Shown piece by piece: positions 33,437 to 42,622 of a stretch of 64,000 bases of DNA. The stretch's first letter is position 1, and each line of letters starts with the position of its first letter. The stretch comes from Enterovibrio sp045679545 (GTDB lineage: Bacteria; Pseudomonadota; Gammaproteobacteria; Enterobacterales; Vibrionaceae). The stretch spans positions 806,001 through 870,000 of the forward strand of contig NZ_CP166194.1 of assembly GCF_045679545.1 (NCBI RefSeq), in the 5' to 3' direction. The position numbers were made by a program, and so were the translations under genes. Below the pieces are notes generated by a model. That model did not search any database and was not told where the DNA came from. It saw nothing but the letters and a program-made list of their open reading frames with translations.

Positions 33437-34978
33437 TTATTTATAAACTGGCGTTGATTCAAAGCTCACGACGCGTGGCGCACGGTTCAGAATACCGGTG
33501 TTTTTCGATGCTTCTGCACCCAACCACGTGGTGTTCTTACGTGAACCTTCGTCATCAAACTTCGCGATATCGGACAGTTTGATCATGTAACCTGTGACGC
33601 GAACCAAATCGTTTGATGCAACGTTCGCGGTGAACTCACGATAGCCTGAATTGATTGCGCCTTTACACAGGTTGAACATCGCTTCTGGGTTTGATTTTAC
33701 CGTCTCATCAATCGTCAGAATGTCGCTGATGCCTGAGGTGTAGTGCTTGTGGTGACCCGCAGTTGCATGCACGTAAGTCACTGGGTCTGGTTCAGTACCG
33801 TAAGGAATACGCACGCCAGGGGTTGCGTCCAAATCTAGGCTGATACCGCCTTGTGCGTGCAAAAGTGCTTTACCGTTGTAACCATGTTTGACTGGGTTTT
33901 CGTCAACCAAAGTCGCCAGTTTCGCGGAAATCGCGTGGCCCAATTCGTTAGCGCTGATGTCGTGACCGTACTTGCCTTGCTTGCCGTCTTTTTCGAACAA
34001 GGTATTTACAGCCTCAGCCATGCCGTAGATACCGAACATTGGCGCAAATCGGCTTTCTTCAATCAGTCCTTCAGTCGCAAGGAAGTTGGTGAAGAAGTTC
34101 GATGATTCATGCAGGTACGTGCTGCGTACATCCATCAGTTCAACCATCAGTTTGCTGTAGGTTGGCAGAACATGGTTGATGAAGTCGTCGCTGTTGGTTG
34201 CTTTGCTTGCCGCTTCTTTTAGGTTCATGCGCACTAGGGTATTTGAACCGCCAGCCAATGGCAGAGAGTTGTAGCAGCTAACAATACCAAATCGCTTATC
34301 ACCGTATGCGTCCGCGTGCATTGGGTAGTTTGCAATGTGCGGCTTGCTGCATTCACAGATGTTGCTGGTGGCTTGACGAAGCAGATCGTCAGGCGTCACG
34401 GCAGGGTCGTACATGAACGTCAGGTTTGGCGCGATTTGTTTTAGTTCAACATCTACGCGCAGGATGGTGCGGCAGATGATGTTGTCAGCAGGGCCGATGT
34501 TCGCGTGCATGAAGGCGTCAGGTAGGGTGCGGTCAAGCATTATCCAGAAGCGTTTGATCTTTTGGTAGATCTCTTCTTCGGTCAGTGTGCCCACATACGG
34601 CATCAATACGTCATCAAGTTGGCCAACATACACAGGGATGTTGGTCACTGACGGTACGTGATGGTAGATGATGTTCAGCATGTTCAGCGCATCATCAAGG
34701 TTTTCCGCTGGCGCAAGTTCTAGGTACTCAGAACCTTGCGACAGGAACTTTGCGTAATCTGGTAGCACGTAACGTGGTTTGAAGGGTGCATGGCCTTCGA
34801 ACATGTCACAAATCACACCGTCCTTCATCGCTTGCTCGATGCTGTCTGTGATTGACAGGTAAGGCAGGCTAGCTTCTGCTTCTAGCGCAAGAAACTGGTT
34901 CTTTTGCTTTGGTGAAAGACTTGGGTTGTTGATGATGTCGTAAAAACGTTGCTGCAGTTCAGATAGGTTGTTGTTCAT
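33437..34978 (-). CDS. yjjI: YjjI-family glycyl radical enzyme (DUF3029)
   Basis: A 513-residue protein with the short glycyl-radical signature near the C-terminus: LVRVTGYMIKL, placing the radical glycine at residue 463. A mid-protein cysteine in GIVSCYNSLPLAGG is a candidate for the thiyl-radical residue. It is shorter than pyruvate formate-lyase (about 760) and fits the YjjI/DUF3029 family, whose reaction is not known to me. Paired with its YjjW activase, it should work only without oxygen. A heptanucleotide array lies about 90 bases upstream of its start. Confidence 0.9.
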   Translation of the reverse strand: MNNNLSELQQRFYDIINNPSLSPKQKNQFLALEAEASLPYLSITDSIEQAMKDGVICDMFEGHAPFKPRYVLPDYAKFLSQGSEYLELAPAENLDDALNMLNIIYHHVPSVTNIPVYVGQLDDVLMPYVGTLTEEEIYQKIKRFWIMLDRTLPDAFMHANIGPADNIICRTILRVDVELKQIAPNLTFMYDPAVTPDDLLRQATSNICECSKPHIANYPMHADAYGDKRFGIVSCYNSLPLAGGSNTLVRMNLKEAASKATNSDDFINHVLPTYSKLMVELMDVRSTYLHESSNFFTNFLATEGLIEESRFAPMFGIYGMAEAVNTLFEKDGKQGKYGHDISANELGHAISAKLATLVDENPVKHGYNGKALLHAQGGISLDLDATPGVRIPYGTEPDPVTYVHATAGHHKHYTSGISDILTIDETVKSNPEAMFNLCKGAINSGYREFTANVASNDLVRVTGYMIKLSDIAKFDDEGSRKNTTWLGAEASKNTGILNRAPRVVSFESTPVYK

Positions 34979-35070
34979 GGAAAAGACCCTACTTTAATTT
35001 GGGTTTATTTTACGGTGGATAAAGGTTTTTCCACTATTGATATGATGAGAAGGCAGTGTTTCCATTTTGG

Positions 35071-35188
35071 AAATCCGAAATCCGAAATCCGAAATCCGAA
35101 ATCCGAAATCCGAAATCCGAAATCCGAAATCCGAAATCCGAAATCCGAAATCCGAAATCCGAAATCCGAAATCCGAAATCCGAAATCC
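35071..35188. repeat. Heptanucleotide tandem array, 16.9 copies of AAATCCG
   Basis: 118 bases of perfect AAATCCG repeats (CGGATTT on the other strand) with no sequence variation. It lies between the lipA terminator and the start of yjjI, not in a real gene. The artificial reading frames it gives (repeats of FGFRISD on one strand, EIRNPKS on the other) are not proteins. Copy number is probably variable by slipped-strand replication. Confidence 0.99.
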
Positions 35189-35214
35189 ATATAAAAAGTC
35201 GGTAGCGGCAGAAA

Positions 35215-35247
35215 CAAAAACGCCGAGGCAGTGCTCGGCGTTTTCGT
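35215..35247. terminator. Terminator after lipA
   Basis: AAAACGCCGAG-GCAGTG-CTCGGCGTTTT, a strong stem with runs on both sides. It lies 21 bases beyond the lipA stop on the minus strand. Confidence 0.92.
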
Positions 35248-35267
35248 ATTTAGATTTGCGTACGCGC

Positions 35268-36233
35268 TTACTTGATTTCCACGCCCTGTGCTTGCAGGTC
35301 TGCATGGTAAGAAGAACGCACGAACGGACCACATGCTGCGTGTGTGAAGCCAAGCTCCAACGCGATGTCACGTAGCTCGTCGAACTCTTCAGGTGGCACG
35401 TAACGTTCAACCGGCAAGTGGTGACGGCTTGGGGCAAGGTATTGGCCCAATGTCAGCATGGTCACGCCGTGCTCGCGCAAATCCTTAAGGACTTGGACGA
35501 TCTCTTCTTTGGTCTCGCCTAAGCCCATCATGACGCCAGATTTGGTTGGCACGTTCGGATGCATTTCACCAAACTTCTTCAGTAACTCCAGCGACCACTT
35601 GTAGTTCGCACCTGGACGCGCTTTACGGTAAAGACGCGGCGCAGTTTCAAGGTTGTGGTTGAATACGTCAGGCGGGTTGTCTTTAAGCAACTCAAGCGCT
35701 GTATCCATACGACCTCGGAAATCAGGTACCAAGGTTTCGATACGGATTTCTGGGTTCAAAGCACGAATTTCACGGGTACAGTCAGCAAAGTGTTTTGCAC
35801 CGCCATCACGTAAATCGTCACGGTCAACGGAGGTGACCACCACGTATTTCAGCTTCATGTCGCTGATGGTTTTTGCCAGTTTCGCTGGCTCATTTTCATC
35901 AGCTGCGTTTGGACGACCATGGGCAACGTCACAGAATGGGCAGCGGCGAGTACAAATCGCACCCAAAATCATGAACGTGGCTGTGCCGTGGTTGAAACAC
36001 TCAGCCAAGTTCGGGCAAGACGCTTCTTCACAGACAGAATGCAGATTGTTTTTACGCAATGCAGACTTAATCTCTTGAATACGTTTGCTGTCAGAAGGAA
36101 GTTTAATCTTCATCCACTCGGGCTTGCGTAGCATCTCTTTTTTCTCGGTCGGCATGTTTTTGACCGGGATGAGCGCCATTTTGTCTGCATCGCGGTATTT
36201 AACGCCGCGTTCCATCTGGATCGGTTTGCTCAT
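35268..36233 (-). CDS. lipA: Lipoyl synthase
   Basis: A 321-residue radical SAM enzyme that inserts two sulfurs into octanoyl chains bound to lipoyl domains. The auxiliary-cluster motif is CEEASCPNLAEC (about residues 68-79), and the SAM cluster CTRRCPFC (about 94-101). The family C-terminal serine ligand lies in FVRSSYHAD. Length matches E. coli LipA (321). It overlaps lipB by 4 bases (ATGA), so the lipBA pair is translationally coupled. Confidence 0.97.
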   Translation of the reverse strand: MSKPIQMERGVKYRDADKMALIPVKNMPTEKKEMLRKPEWMKIKLPSDSKRIQEIKSALRKNNLHSVCEEASCPNLAECFNHGTATFMILGAICTRRCPFCDVAHGRPNAADENEPAKLAKTISDMKLKYVVVTSVDRDDLRDGGAKHFADCTREIRALNPEIRIETLVPDFRGRMDTALELLKDNPPDVFNHNLETAPRLYRKARPGANYKWSLELLKKFGEMHPNVPTKSGVMMGLGETKEEIVQVLKDLREHGVTMLTLGQYLAPSRHHLPVERYVPPEEFDELRDIALELGFTHAACGPFVRSSYHADLQAQGVEIK

Positions 36234-36883
36234 AATTGATTGCTTTCTGTTAGGGACTCGACCTGATCATAGTTCAGGTGCGATGTCAGTTTATCTACTA
36301 ACACAGGGTAGAGCTCAGTCAGTGAAGCTGGCCCCCCTAAATCGACGGTTTGTGTCATTGCCATGCCTGCATAGCCGCAAGGGTTAATACGCAGGAATGG
36401 TGATAAATCCATATTGACGTTTAATGCCAATCCGTGGAATGAACAGCCGCGACGGATCCGAAGACCCAGCGAGCAAATTTTGTTGTCACCCACATACACA
36501 CCTGGTGCGTCAGGTCGTGCATTTGATTCAATACCATAGTGAGCAAGCGTATCGATCACTATGTTTTCTATGCTGGTAACCAGCTCACGTACACCCAGCT
36601 TCTTGCGTTTTAAGTCAATCAGGATATACGCAATTTGTTGGCCCGGACCATGATAGGTGACTTGTCCGCCACGGTCACTTTGCACAACAGGAATATCGCC
36701 TGTGGCGAGCAAGTGCTCTGCTTTTCCCGCTTGGCCTTGCGTAAACACGGGGTCGTGTTCAACCAGCCAGATCTCATCACAAGTTTCAGCTGTGCGCTCG
36801 TCGGTGAAAGCGTGCATGGCTTTCCACGTCGGTTCGTAAGAACGTAATCCAAGTTGTCTGATAATGAGGCGGTTCTGCTGCAA
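36230..36883 (-). CDS. lipB: Octanoyl-ACP:protein N-octanoyltransferase
   Basis: A 217-residue transferase that moves octanoyl from acyl carrier protein to lipoate-dependent enzymes. Typical parts are DEIWLVEHDPVFTQGQAGK (about residues 36-54), SDRGGQVTYHGPGQ (about 69-82), and the catalytic KICSLGLRIRRGCSFHGLAL (lysine about 133, cysteine about 167 in FLRINPCGYAG). The start is TTG, as in E. coli lipB, with AGGT 7 bases upstream. A perfect TATAAT on the same strand precedes the gene. Confidence 0.95.
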   Translation of the reverse strand: MQQNRLIIRQLGLRSYEPTWKAMHAFTDERTAETCDEIWLVEHDPVFTQGQAGKAEHLLATGDIPVVQSDRGGQVTYHGPGQQIAYILIDLKRKKLGVRELVTSIENIVIDTLAHYGIESNARPDAPGVYVGDNKICSLGLRIRRGCSFHGLALNVNMDLSPFLRINPCGYAGMAMTQTVDLGGPASLTELYPVLVDKLTSHLNYDQVESLTESNQL

Positions 36884-36945
36884 AGTACACCTGCTTGACT
36901 AGATAAGGGCTGGAAGTTTAAGGCTACGAGCTCGTCTGTTACGCC

Positions 36946-36974
36946 ATTATAATGACAGACGGCTGAATTAACAG
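36946..36974 (-). promoter_or_regulatory. Probable lipBA promoter
   Basis: On the minus strand TATAAT (plus 36946-36951) has a weak -35 CTGTTA at 17-base spacing (36969-36974). The -35 sits inside a perfect 9-base dyad AGACGGCTG-N6-CAGCCGTCT (36957-36980), which could be an operator or the end hairpin of ybeD. Confidence 0.5.
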
Positions 36975-37035
36975 CCGTCTATTTGTAAGGGCATTGTGGA
37001 AAAGCATTGTGGTGATCTTGTCTTTGCGTGAGCGC

Positions 37036-37305
37036 TTACAGAACCATACGAACGATGTCAATATCACCCAGTTCTTTATACAGCGTTTCAACTTGTTCAA
37101 TAGAAGTGGCTGTAATGGTGACTGAAACGGCATTGTAAGTACCTTTGCCACTTGGCGTCACTTTTGGTGAGTAGTCACCCGGTGCGTGTAGCTGAATGAC
37201 TTCCAAAACCAGATCTGTGAGTTCTGGTTTGGCGTAGCCCATCACTTTGTAAGTGAAAGTACATGGGAACTCCAGCAGGTCTTTTAGTTTTGGTTGCTCT
37301 TGCAT
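37036..37305 (-). CDS. ybeD: YbeD family protein (DUF493)
   Basis: An 89-residue cytoplasmic protein with a ferredoxin-like, ACT-like fold. The N-terminus KLKDLLEFPCTFTYKVMG and the segment PSGKGTYNAVSVTITATS are family hallmarks. The function is unknown to me; structure was compared with the regulatory domain of 3-phosphoglycerate dehydrogenase. Gene order dacA-ybeD-lipB-lipA is conserved in gamma-proteobacteria and is kept here. Length is normal (E. coli 87). Confidence 0.95.
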   Translation of the reverse strand: MQEQPKLKDLLEFPCTFTYKVMGYAKPELTDLVLEVIQLHAPGDYSPKVTPSGKGTYNAVSVTITATSIEQVETLYKELGDIDIVRMVL

Positions 37306-37483
37306 TTTCTACTCCAGAATGGGCGTCGAAGTCAGTATTCGGCGGCCGAAATTTTGTGCTTATGATCACGTATTGCGTTGAGGGGAATATTAATCGTCCT
37401 GTTATCAGAAAACAAGGTGGGATGTTTTATGCGGGTTCCCTCAACGTGAGGACGTTCGAGTATATATGGGGATGATTGTGAAA

Positions 37484-37512
37484 ATAAAAAGGGCGGTCAT
37501 TTGACCGCCCTT
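37484..37512 (-). terminator. Terminator after dacA
   Basis: AAGGGCGGTCA-TT-TGACCGCCCTT is a near-perfect dyad; on the minus strand it is followed by TTTTATTTT. It lies 19 bases past the dacA stop. Confidence 0.93.
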
Positions 37513-37530
37513 GGTAGTTCTGCTTGACGC

Positions 37531-38703
37531 TTAGAACAAGCTCTTGAAGAACATGATGATGTAATCCACCAAGCGACTAAACAAACCGCCTTCTTTCACG
37601 TCATTGAGTGCAACCAGTGGGTATTCAGCCACATCTTCGCCGTCAACTTGGTAGAACAACTTACCAACCACATCGCCTTTAGCGATTGGGGCTTCTAAGG
37701 TTTGCTCTAGCACAAAGCTGGCTTCTAGATCTTTCGCTTTACCGCGAGGTAGAGTGACATAAGTATCTTCACTCACACCCAGCGCGACTTGATCCGTGTC
37801 ACCCATCCAAACTTTTTCAGTCACAAAAGTCTCATCGGCTTTGTGTGGTGCAACGGTTTCGAAGAAACGGAAGCCATAGTTCAGTAGCTTCTTGCTTTCT
37901 GCTTTACGTGCGTTGGCACTGTTAGTGCCCATCACGACAGCAATCAGGCGCATTTTGCCTTCGGTCGCAGAACTGACGAGGTTGTAACCCGCTTTGTCGG
38001 TGTGACCAGTCTTAATGCCATCAACATTCATGCTCTTGTCCCAGAGCAAACCGTTGCGGTTGTATTGGGTAATGCCGTTATAAGAGAACGATTTTTCTTC
38101 GTAAATCGCATACTCTTCTGGCACATCGCGGATTAGCGCTTGTCCCAACAGCGCCAAATCATATGGCGTTGAGTAAAGGTTATCATCGTCCAAACCGTGA
38201 GAGTTGGTGAAGTTAGAATCGTTCATGCCGAGCGTCTTCGCCCAGCCGTTCATCAAATCAACAAACGAATCTTCAGAACCTGCAACGTGTTCAGCCATGG
38301 CGACACACGCATCATTGCCTGATTGGATAATAATACCGCGATTCAGATCTGCCACAGAAACGGTGGTGCCAACCTCGATAAACATCTTGGAGCTGCCAGG
38401 GAAATTCTTTGCCCAAGCATTTTTACTGACAACAACTTCGTCTTCGAGGCTGATATTTCCGCGTTCAACTTCCTGACCGATGACATAGCTTGTCATCATC
38501 TTGGTCAGGCTTGCTGGGTTTAAACGTTCATAGGCATTGTGTTCAGCGAGCACTTTGCCTGAATTGTAGTCCAGTAACACGTAGCCTTTCGCCGCGATCT
38601 GAGGCGCATCAGGGACAACGGACGGTGCAGCAACAGCGGCTGCAGAAGAGGATACGGCAGTCAATAAGACTAAAGAGCGCAACAAAGAAGGTGATTTTTT
38701 CAT
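37531..38703 (-). CDS. dacA: D-alanyl-D-alanine carboxypeptidase (PBP5/6 type)
   Basis: A 390-residue penicillin-binding protein that removes the terminal D-alanine of peptidoglycan pentapeptides. A signal peptide (about 1-26, ending AAAVAA) is followed by the catalytic S65-LTK motif, SGNDAC (about 128), and KTGHTDKAGY (about 232). The C-terminal amphipathic helix (SRLVDYIIMFFKSLF) is the usual inner-membrane anchor. It starts the minus-strand block running to ybeD-lipBA and lies downstream of rlpA. Confidence 0.95.
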   Translation of the reverse strand: MKKSPSLLRSLVLLTAVSSSAAAVAAPSVVPDAPQIAAKGYVLLDYNSGKVLAEHNAYERLNPASLTKMMTSYVIGQEVERGNISLEDEVVVSKNAWAKNFPGSSKMFIEVGTTVSVADLNRGIIIQSGNDACVAMAEHVAGSEDSFVDLMNGWAKTLGMNDSNFTNSHGLDDDNLYSTPYDLALLGQALIRDVPEEYAIYEEKSFSYNGITQYNRNGLLWDKSMNVDGIKTGHTDKAGYNLVSSATEGKMRLIAVVMGTNSANARKAESKKLLNYGFRFFETVAPHKADETFVTEKVWMGDTDQVALGVSEDTYVTLPRGKAKDLEASFVLEQTLEAPIAKGDVVGKLFYQVDGEDVAEYPLVALNDVKEGGLFSRLVDYIIMFFKSLF

Positions 38704-38814
38704 AGATATAAGTACTTACTTGAATATTTCTCTAGTCAAAAGCTGTCGACACTATATCAGATAGGTTGGATGAGTGTCAGACAGGGTTACAACAACTTAC
38801 TAATTAATGACACT

Positions 38815-39618
38815 CTATTTCAGAGTCGGTTCAGTCGTAATTGGCTCAACAACGATGAAAGCCTCATTTATCTGGTGTTCTCGCGCAATCATGGCCGCAT
38901 TTTGCGTTTGGTCGTAGTCATGAAATGGACCTAAGCGCACACGATACACCTTACCCGCCTGACGAATGTCAGTAGGAAGTTCGAACTGTTTGCTAAAACT
39001 TTCGGCCGCTTTCTGTGCTTTTGTTTGATCTGAGGTTGCGACCAATTGAACAAAGTAGCGATTGAGTCGCGCACTTTGCCATTCATCGTCTTCCACAGGT
39101 TTGTCTACTCTCAGCAAAGTCACTTTGACCGGAGCAGTGCCTGAGGCCAGAACGCCCAACTTAGATGCTGCTGCGTAGCTTAAATCAATCACTCGACCTT
39201 CATGGAATGGACCGCGGTCATTGACCCGAACAATGGCTTTTTTACCATTGGCGGTATTTTCTACTTCGACATAGCTCGGCAGTGGCAAGGTTTTGTGGGC
39301 TGCCGACATGGAGAACATGTCGTAGATTTCACCATTCGAGGTTTTGTGACCATGGAATTTCTTACCATACCAAGAAGCAATGCCCGTTTCATAGGTAAAG
39401 CTCTCAGGGTTCTTGATGACTTCGTAGTTTTGGCCAAGAACCGTGTAATCCTTGTTGCCAGCGCGGCTGTAGGGTTCGTAACGAGGTTGTGCATCTTCGA
39501 TATGTGCCAACGTTGGTGTTGCTTCCGGCGCTTTGTCTTGCGCAATACTGTAACGCTCGTCGTTTTGAGTTGCGCAGCCAGACAATACGATCGTAAAAAA
39601 TACGAATAGTTTTTTCAT
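38815..39618 (-). CDS. rlpA: Septal ring lytic transglycosylase RlpA
   Basis: A 267-residue lipoprotein with MKKLFVFFTIVLSGC as lipobox (cysteine 15). The double-psi beta-barrel has the GIASWYGKKFHGHKTSNGE signature (about residues 79-97) with catalytic glutamate and later VRVNDRGPF and the aspartate in GRVIDLSYAAA. A SPOR domain (about 185-262) binds denuded septal glycan. The start overlaps the rodA stop by one base. The gene is the usual neighbour of rodA. Confidence 0.93.
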   Translation of the reverse strand: MKKLFVFFTIVLSGCATQNDERYSIAQDKAPEATPTLAHIEDAQPRYEPYSRAGNKDYTVLGQNYEVIKNPESFTYETGIASWYGKKFHGHKTSNGEIYDMFSMSAAHKTLPLPSYVEVENTANGKKAIVRVNDRGPFHEGRVIDLSYAAASKLGVLASGTAPVKVTLLRVDKPVEDDEWQSARLNRYFVQLVATSDQTKAQKAAESFSKQFELPTDIRQAGKVYRVRLGPFHDYDQTQNAAMIAREHQINEAFIVVEPITTEPTLK

Positions 39619-40739
39619 TACAAAGCCTTTGAAAGCATTTTTCTGTGAGTGTGGATAGACATAAGAATCCCGAAGCCTGCCATCAATGTAACCATGGATG
39701 TGCCGCCATAACTGACCAGTGGCAGTGGTACACCAACAACCGGCAATATACCGCTAACCATACCAATGTTAACGAATACATAAACAAAGAAACTTAGCAC
39801 AATACTGCCTGCCATCATGCGCCCGAATGCCGTTTGTGCTCGGCTTGCAAGCATTAAGCCGCGGCCGATCACGAATAGATACAGCATAAGCAGACAAGCC
39901 ACCCCGACCATGCCCCATTCTTCCGCAATCACGGCAAAGATAAAGTCGGTATGGCGCTCTGGCAAGAACTCCAGTTGCGATTGCGTGCCTTGTAGCCAGC
40001 CCTTACCGGTAATACCGCCAGAACCAATGGCTATTTTGGATTGAATAATGTGGTAGCCCGCACCGAGTGGGTCTGACTCAGGATCGAACAATGTGCGTAC
40101 GCGTGTGCGTTGGTATTCCCGCATGAGGAAGAACCACAACACAGGAATGAATGCAGCAACCAACGCGCCTGCACCAAAGATAATGCGCCAGCGGATCCCC
40201 GAAAGAAACAGTACGAAGATCCCCGATGCAGCAATCAGTATTGATGTGCCGAGATCCGGTTGTTTTGCGATGAGTATGGTGGGTACAAAAACCATCACCA
40301 AGCCGATAATCAGGTTTCTAAACCTCGGAGGTAGGGGCTCTTTGCCAATAAAACGCGCCACCATTAAAGGCACAGCCAGTTTGATCAGTTCAGAAGGCTG
40401 AAAAGTGAGAATACCTAAATCCAGCCAACGTTGCGCCCCTTTGGCTGTTTCGCCGAACAGCAATACGGCAACGAGCATAATGATGCCAGTGACGTAAAGA
40501 TAGGGCGCCCAGAACTCGTAATGACGCGGTGATATTTGTGCCAGCACAAACATAACAGCGAGCGACAACAGCATACGGAAAACCTGACGTTCCATCATGG
40601 CTATGCTTTGTCCGCTGGCACTCCACATGACCAGTAAGCCAAACCCCATGAGAGCGACAATGCCTAGCAACAGCGGTGCATCCAGATGCAGGCGTTCAAA
40701 TATGGTCTTTTTTTGACCCGTAGAGGCAAACATACTCAT
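39618..40739 (-). CDS. rodA: Rod-shape SEDS glycosyltransferase RodA
   Basis: A 373-residue membrane protein with about ten helices; SEDS peptidoglycan polymerase of the elongasome, acting with PBP2 (mrdA). Family signs are MVARFIGKEPLPP (about residues 127-139), KQPDLGTSILIAASG (the catalytic aspartate), GLMLASRAQTAFGRM, and VPLPLVSYGGTSM (about 338-350). It overlaps mrdA by 4 bases, so the two partners are coupled. Confidence 0.96.
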   Translation of the reverse strand: MSMFASTGQKKTIFERLHLDAPLLLGIVALMGFGLLVMWSASGQSIAMMERQVFRMLLSLAVMFVLAQISPRHYEFWAPYLYVTGIIMLVAVLLFGETAKGAQRWLDLGILTFQPSELIKLAVPLMVARFIGKEPLPPRFRNLIIGLVMVFVPTILIAKQPDLGTSILIAASGIFVLFLSGIRWRIIFGAGALVAAFIPVLWFFLMREYQRTRVRTLFDPESDPLGAGYHIIQSKIAIGSGGITGKGWLQGTQSQLEFLPERHTDFIFAVIAEEWGMVGVACLLMLYLFVIGRGLMLASRAQTAFGRMMAGSIVLSFFVYVFVNIGMVSGILPVVGVPLPLVSYGGTSMVTLMAGFGILMSIHTHRKMLSKAL

Positions 40740-42619
40740 TGAACCTGCTCCTCGTTGTTTTTATCTTTACCGAGCAACATGTGATCAAAGATACGGCGAG
40801 CAATAGGCGCGCCATTGGTCGAACCACCACCTGCATTTTCTAGCACCATGGAAACAACCACTTGAGGATCATCAAACGGGGCAAAGCCGGTATATAAGGC
40901 GTGGTCTCGAAGGTGCTCGGCAATCTCATCCGCATTGTACTCTTCATCTTCTGCCAATCCGAAAACCTGTGCGGTTCCCGATTTACCCCCAGTGATATAA
41001 GCGGCATTCGCGAATGACCGACGTGCTGTGCCTTTTTTACCATGGTTAACGAGTCGCATGCCTTCCAGCGCTGCATCCCAGTATTTATCGTTAACATCCG
41101 CAATCGGTGGATAAGGCGCGATGGGTTCAATGACCTCTTTGCCTTCTGATTCCGTTTTGAGCAGAAGATGGGGCGGGTGAACAATGCCTCTATTCACTAA
41201 CACAGTGGTCGCTTTAGCGATCTGCATTGGTGTGGCTGTCCAATAGCCTTGACCGATGCCGACAGGAATAGTGTCACCTTTATACCAAGGTTGCCTGTAG
41301 CGTGACATTTTCCATTCTCGGGTTGGCATGTTGGCCTTGCTTTCTTCATGAATGTCGATGCCGGTGTAGTCACCAAATCCGAATTTACTCATCCACTCGG
41401 AGAGCTTGTCGATCCCCATGTCATAGGCAATTTGATAGAAGAAAGTGTCCACGGACTCTTCAATCGACTGGACGATATTGACTCTGCCATGCCCCCATGC
41501 CAACCAGTCTCGGAAAGGACGAGAAGTGGAATTGGGCAAATGCCAATAGCCTGGGTCGTTTCGTGTGGTGTTGAGAGTGATCGTTTTTTCTTGAAGCGCC
41601 GCCACCGCAATAAACGGTTTTATTGTTGAGGCTGGTGGATAGATACCGAGCGTTGCACGGTTCACTAATGGTCGATTTTTGTCTTCAAGTAATCCTCGGT
41701 ACTCTGGGCCCGATATGCCATGAACAAACAGGTTTGGGTCGTAGCTTGGCGATGAAACCATGGCTAAAACCGACGAGTCTTTTGGATCCAACACCACAAC
41801 AGCGCCGCGGCGCTCACCAAGAATGCCGCGAATATAGAGCTGCAGATCAACATCAAGGTTGAGCACCAGATCTTTACCTGGCTCAGGCGGCACGTATTTC
41901 AATGTGCGGATAATACGGCCACGACTGTTTACTTCCACCTCTTGATAGCCAGCAGTACCATGCAAGACTTCTTCATAGAAGCGTTCAATGCCGAGCTTGC
42001 CGATGTCACGTGTGGCCTTGTAATTGGAGCTCATTTCTTCGCGGTCAAGACGCGCGAGGTCCTTGTCGTTGATTTTGGCGACATAGCCCAATACATGCGT
42101 TAGTGAATCGCCATAAGGGTAATAGCGCTTGAGGTAGCCTTTGATTTCGACGCCAGGAAATTTGTGCTGATTGGCTGAAAATATTGCAACTTCTTCTTCG
42201 GAGAGTTGATTTTTAAGTGCAATCGCATTGAAGCGGCGAGAGCGTTTTTTATCCTTTTCGAATGCGGTGATATCACGATCTGAAATGTCGATCAGTTGTT
42301 GCAAACTCGCAATGGTCTCAGGAATGTTTTTCACCTGCTCTGGGGTGATTTCGAGTGCGTAAACAGGGCGGTTTTCTGCCAGTAGTTTGCCGCTTCTATC
42401 GAAAATTAGCCCGCGATTAGGCGCAACCGGCACCACTTTGATTCGATTGTCGTTGGAGCGGGTGATGTAATCATCATGATCTTTTACCTGAATGGTATAC
42501 AGGTTGAGCAAAAGCAGGCCGACTAAAATAACAATACCGCCGAAAGCCACGACAGCTCGGCGGATAAACAAAGAAGACTCGGCATGATGATCGCGTATTG
42601 GACTACGCTTGTATCTCAT
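40736..42619 (-). CDS. mrdA: Peptidoglycan transpeptidase PBP2
   Basis: A 627-residue class B penicillin-binding protein, the elongasome transpeptidase. One N-terminal membrane helix (about 22-46), a pedestal domain, then the transpeptidase with PASTIKPF (catalytic serine, about residue 331), SVDTFFY and KSGTAQ (about 546). It crosslinks strands made by RodA. It follows rlmH after 3 bases. Length is normal (E. coli 633). Confidence 0.96.
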   Translation of the reverse strand: MRYKRSPIRDHHAESSLFIRRAVVAFGGIVILVGLLLLNLYTIQVKDHDDYITRSNDNRIKVVPVAPNRGLIFDRSGKLLAENRPVYALEITPEQVKNIPETIASLQQLIDISDRDITAFEKDKKRSRRFNAIALKNQLSEEEVAIFSANQHKFPGVEIKGYLKRYYPYGDSLTHVLGYVAKINDKDLARLDREEMSSNYKATRDIGKLGIERFYEEVLHGTAGYQEVEVNSRGRIIRTLKYVPPEPGKDLVLNLDVDLQLYIRGILGERRGAVVVLDPKDSSVLAMVSSPSYDPNLFVHGISGPEYRGLLEDKNRPLVNRATLGIYPPASTIKPFIAVAALQEKTITLNTTRNDPGYWHLPNSTSRPFRDWLAWGHGRVNIVQSIEESVDTFFYQIAYDMGIDKLSEWMSKFGFGDYTGIDIHEESKANMPTREWKMSRYRQPWYKGDTIPVGIGQGYWTATPMQIAKATTVLVNRGIVHPPHLLLKTESEGKEVIEPIAPYPPIADVNDKYWDAALEGMRLVNHGKKGTARRSFANAAYITGGKSGTAQVFGLAEDEEYNADEIAEHLRDHALYTGFAPFDDPQVVVSMVLENAGGGSTNGAPIARRIFDHMLLGKDKNNEEQVQ

Positions 42620-42622
42620 GAA

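Noticed and set aside
35071..35188. CRISPR array
   Set aside because: The unit is 7 bases with no spacers and no cas genes nearby.
35005..35437. Long ORFs on both strands through the heptamer array, with repeats such as FGFRISD and EIRNPKS
   Set aside because: A perfect 7-base repeat without stop codons opens several frames by itself; no ribosome site or family fit, and one overlaps lipA.
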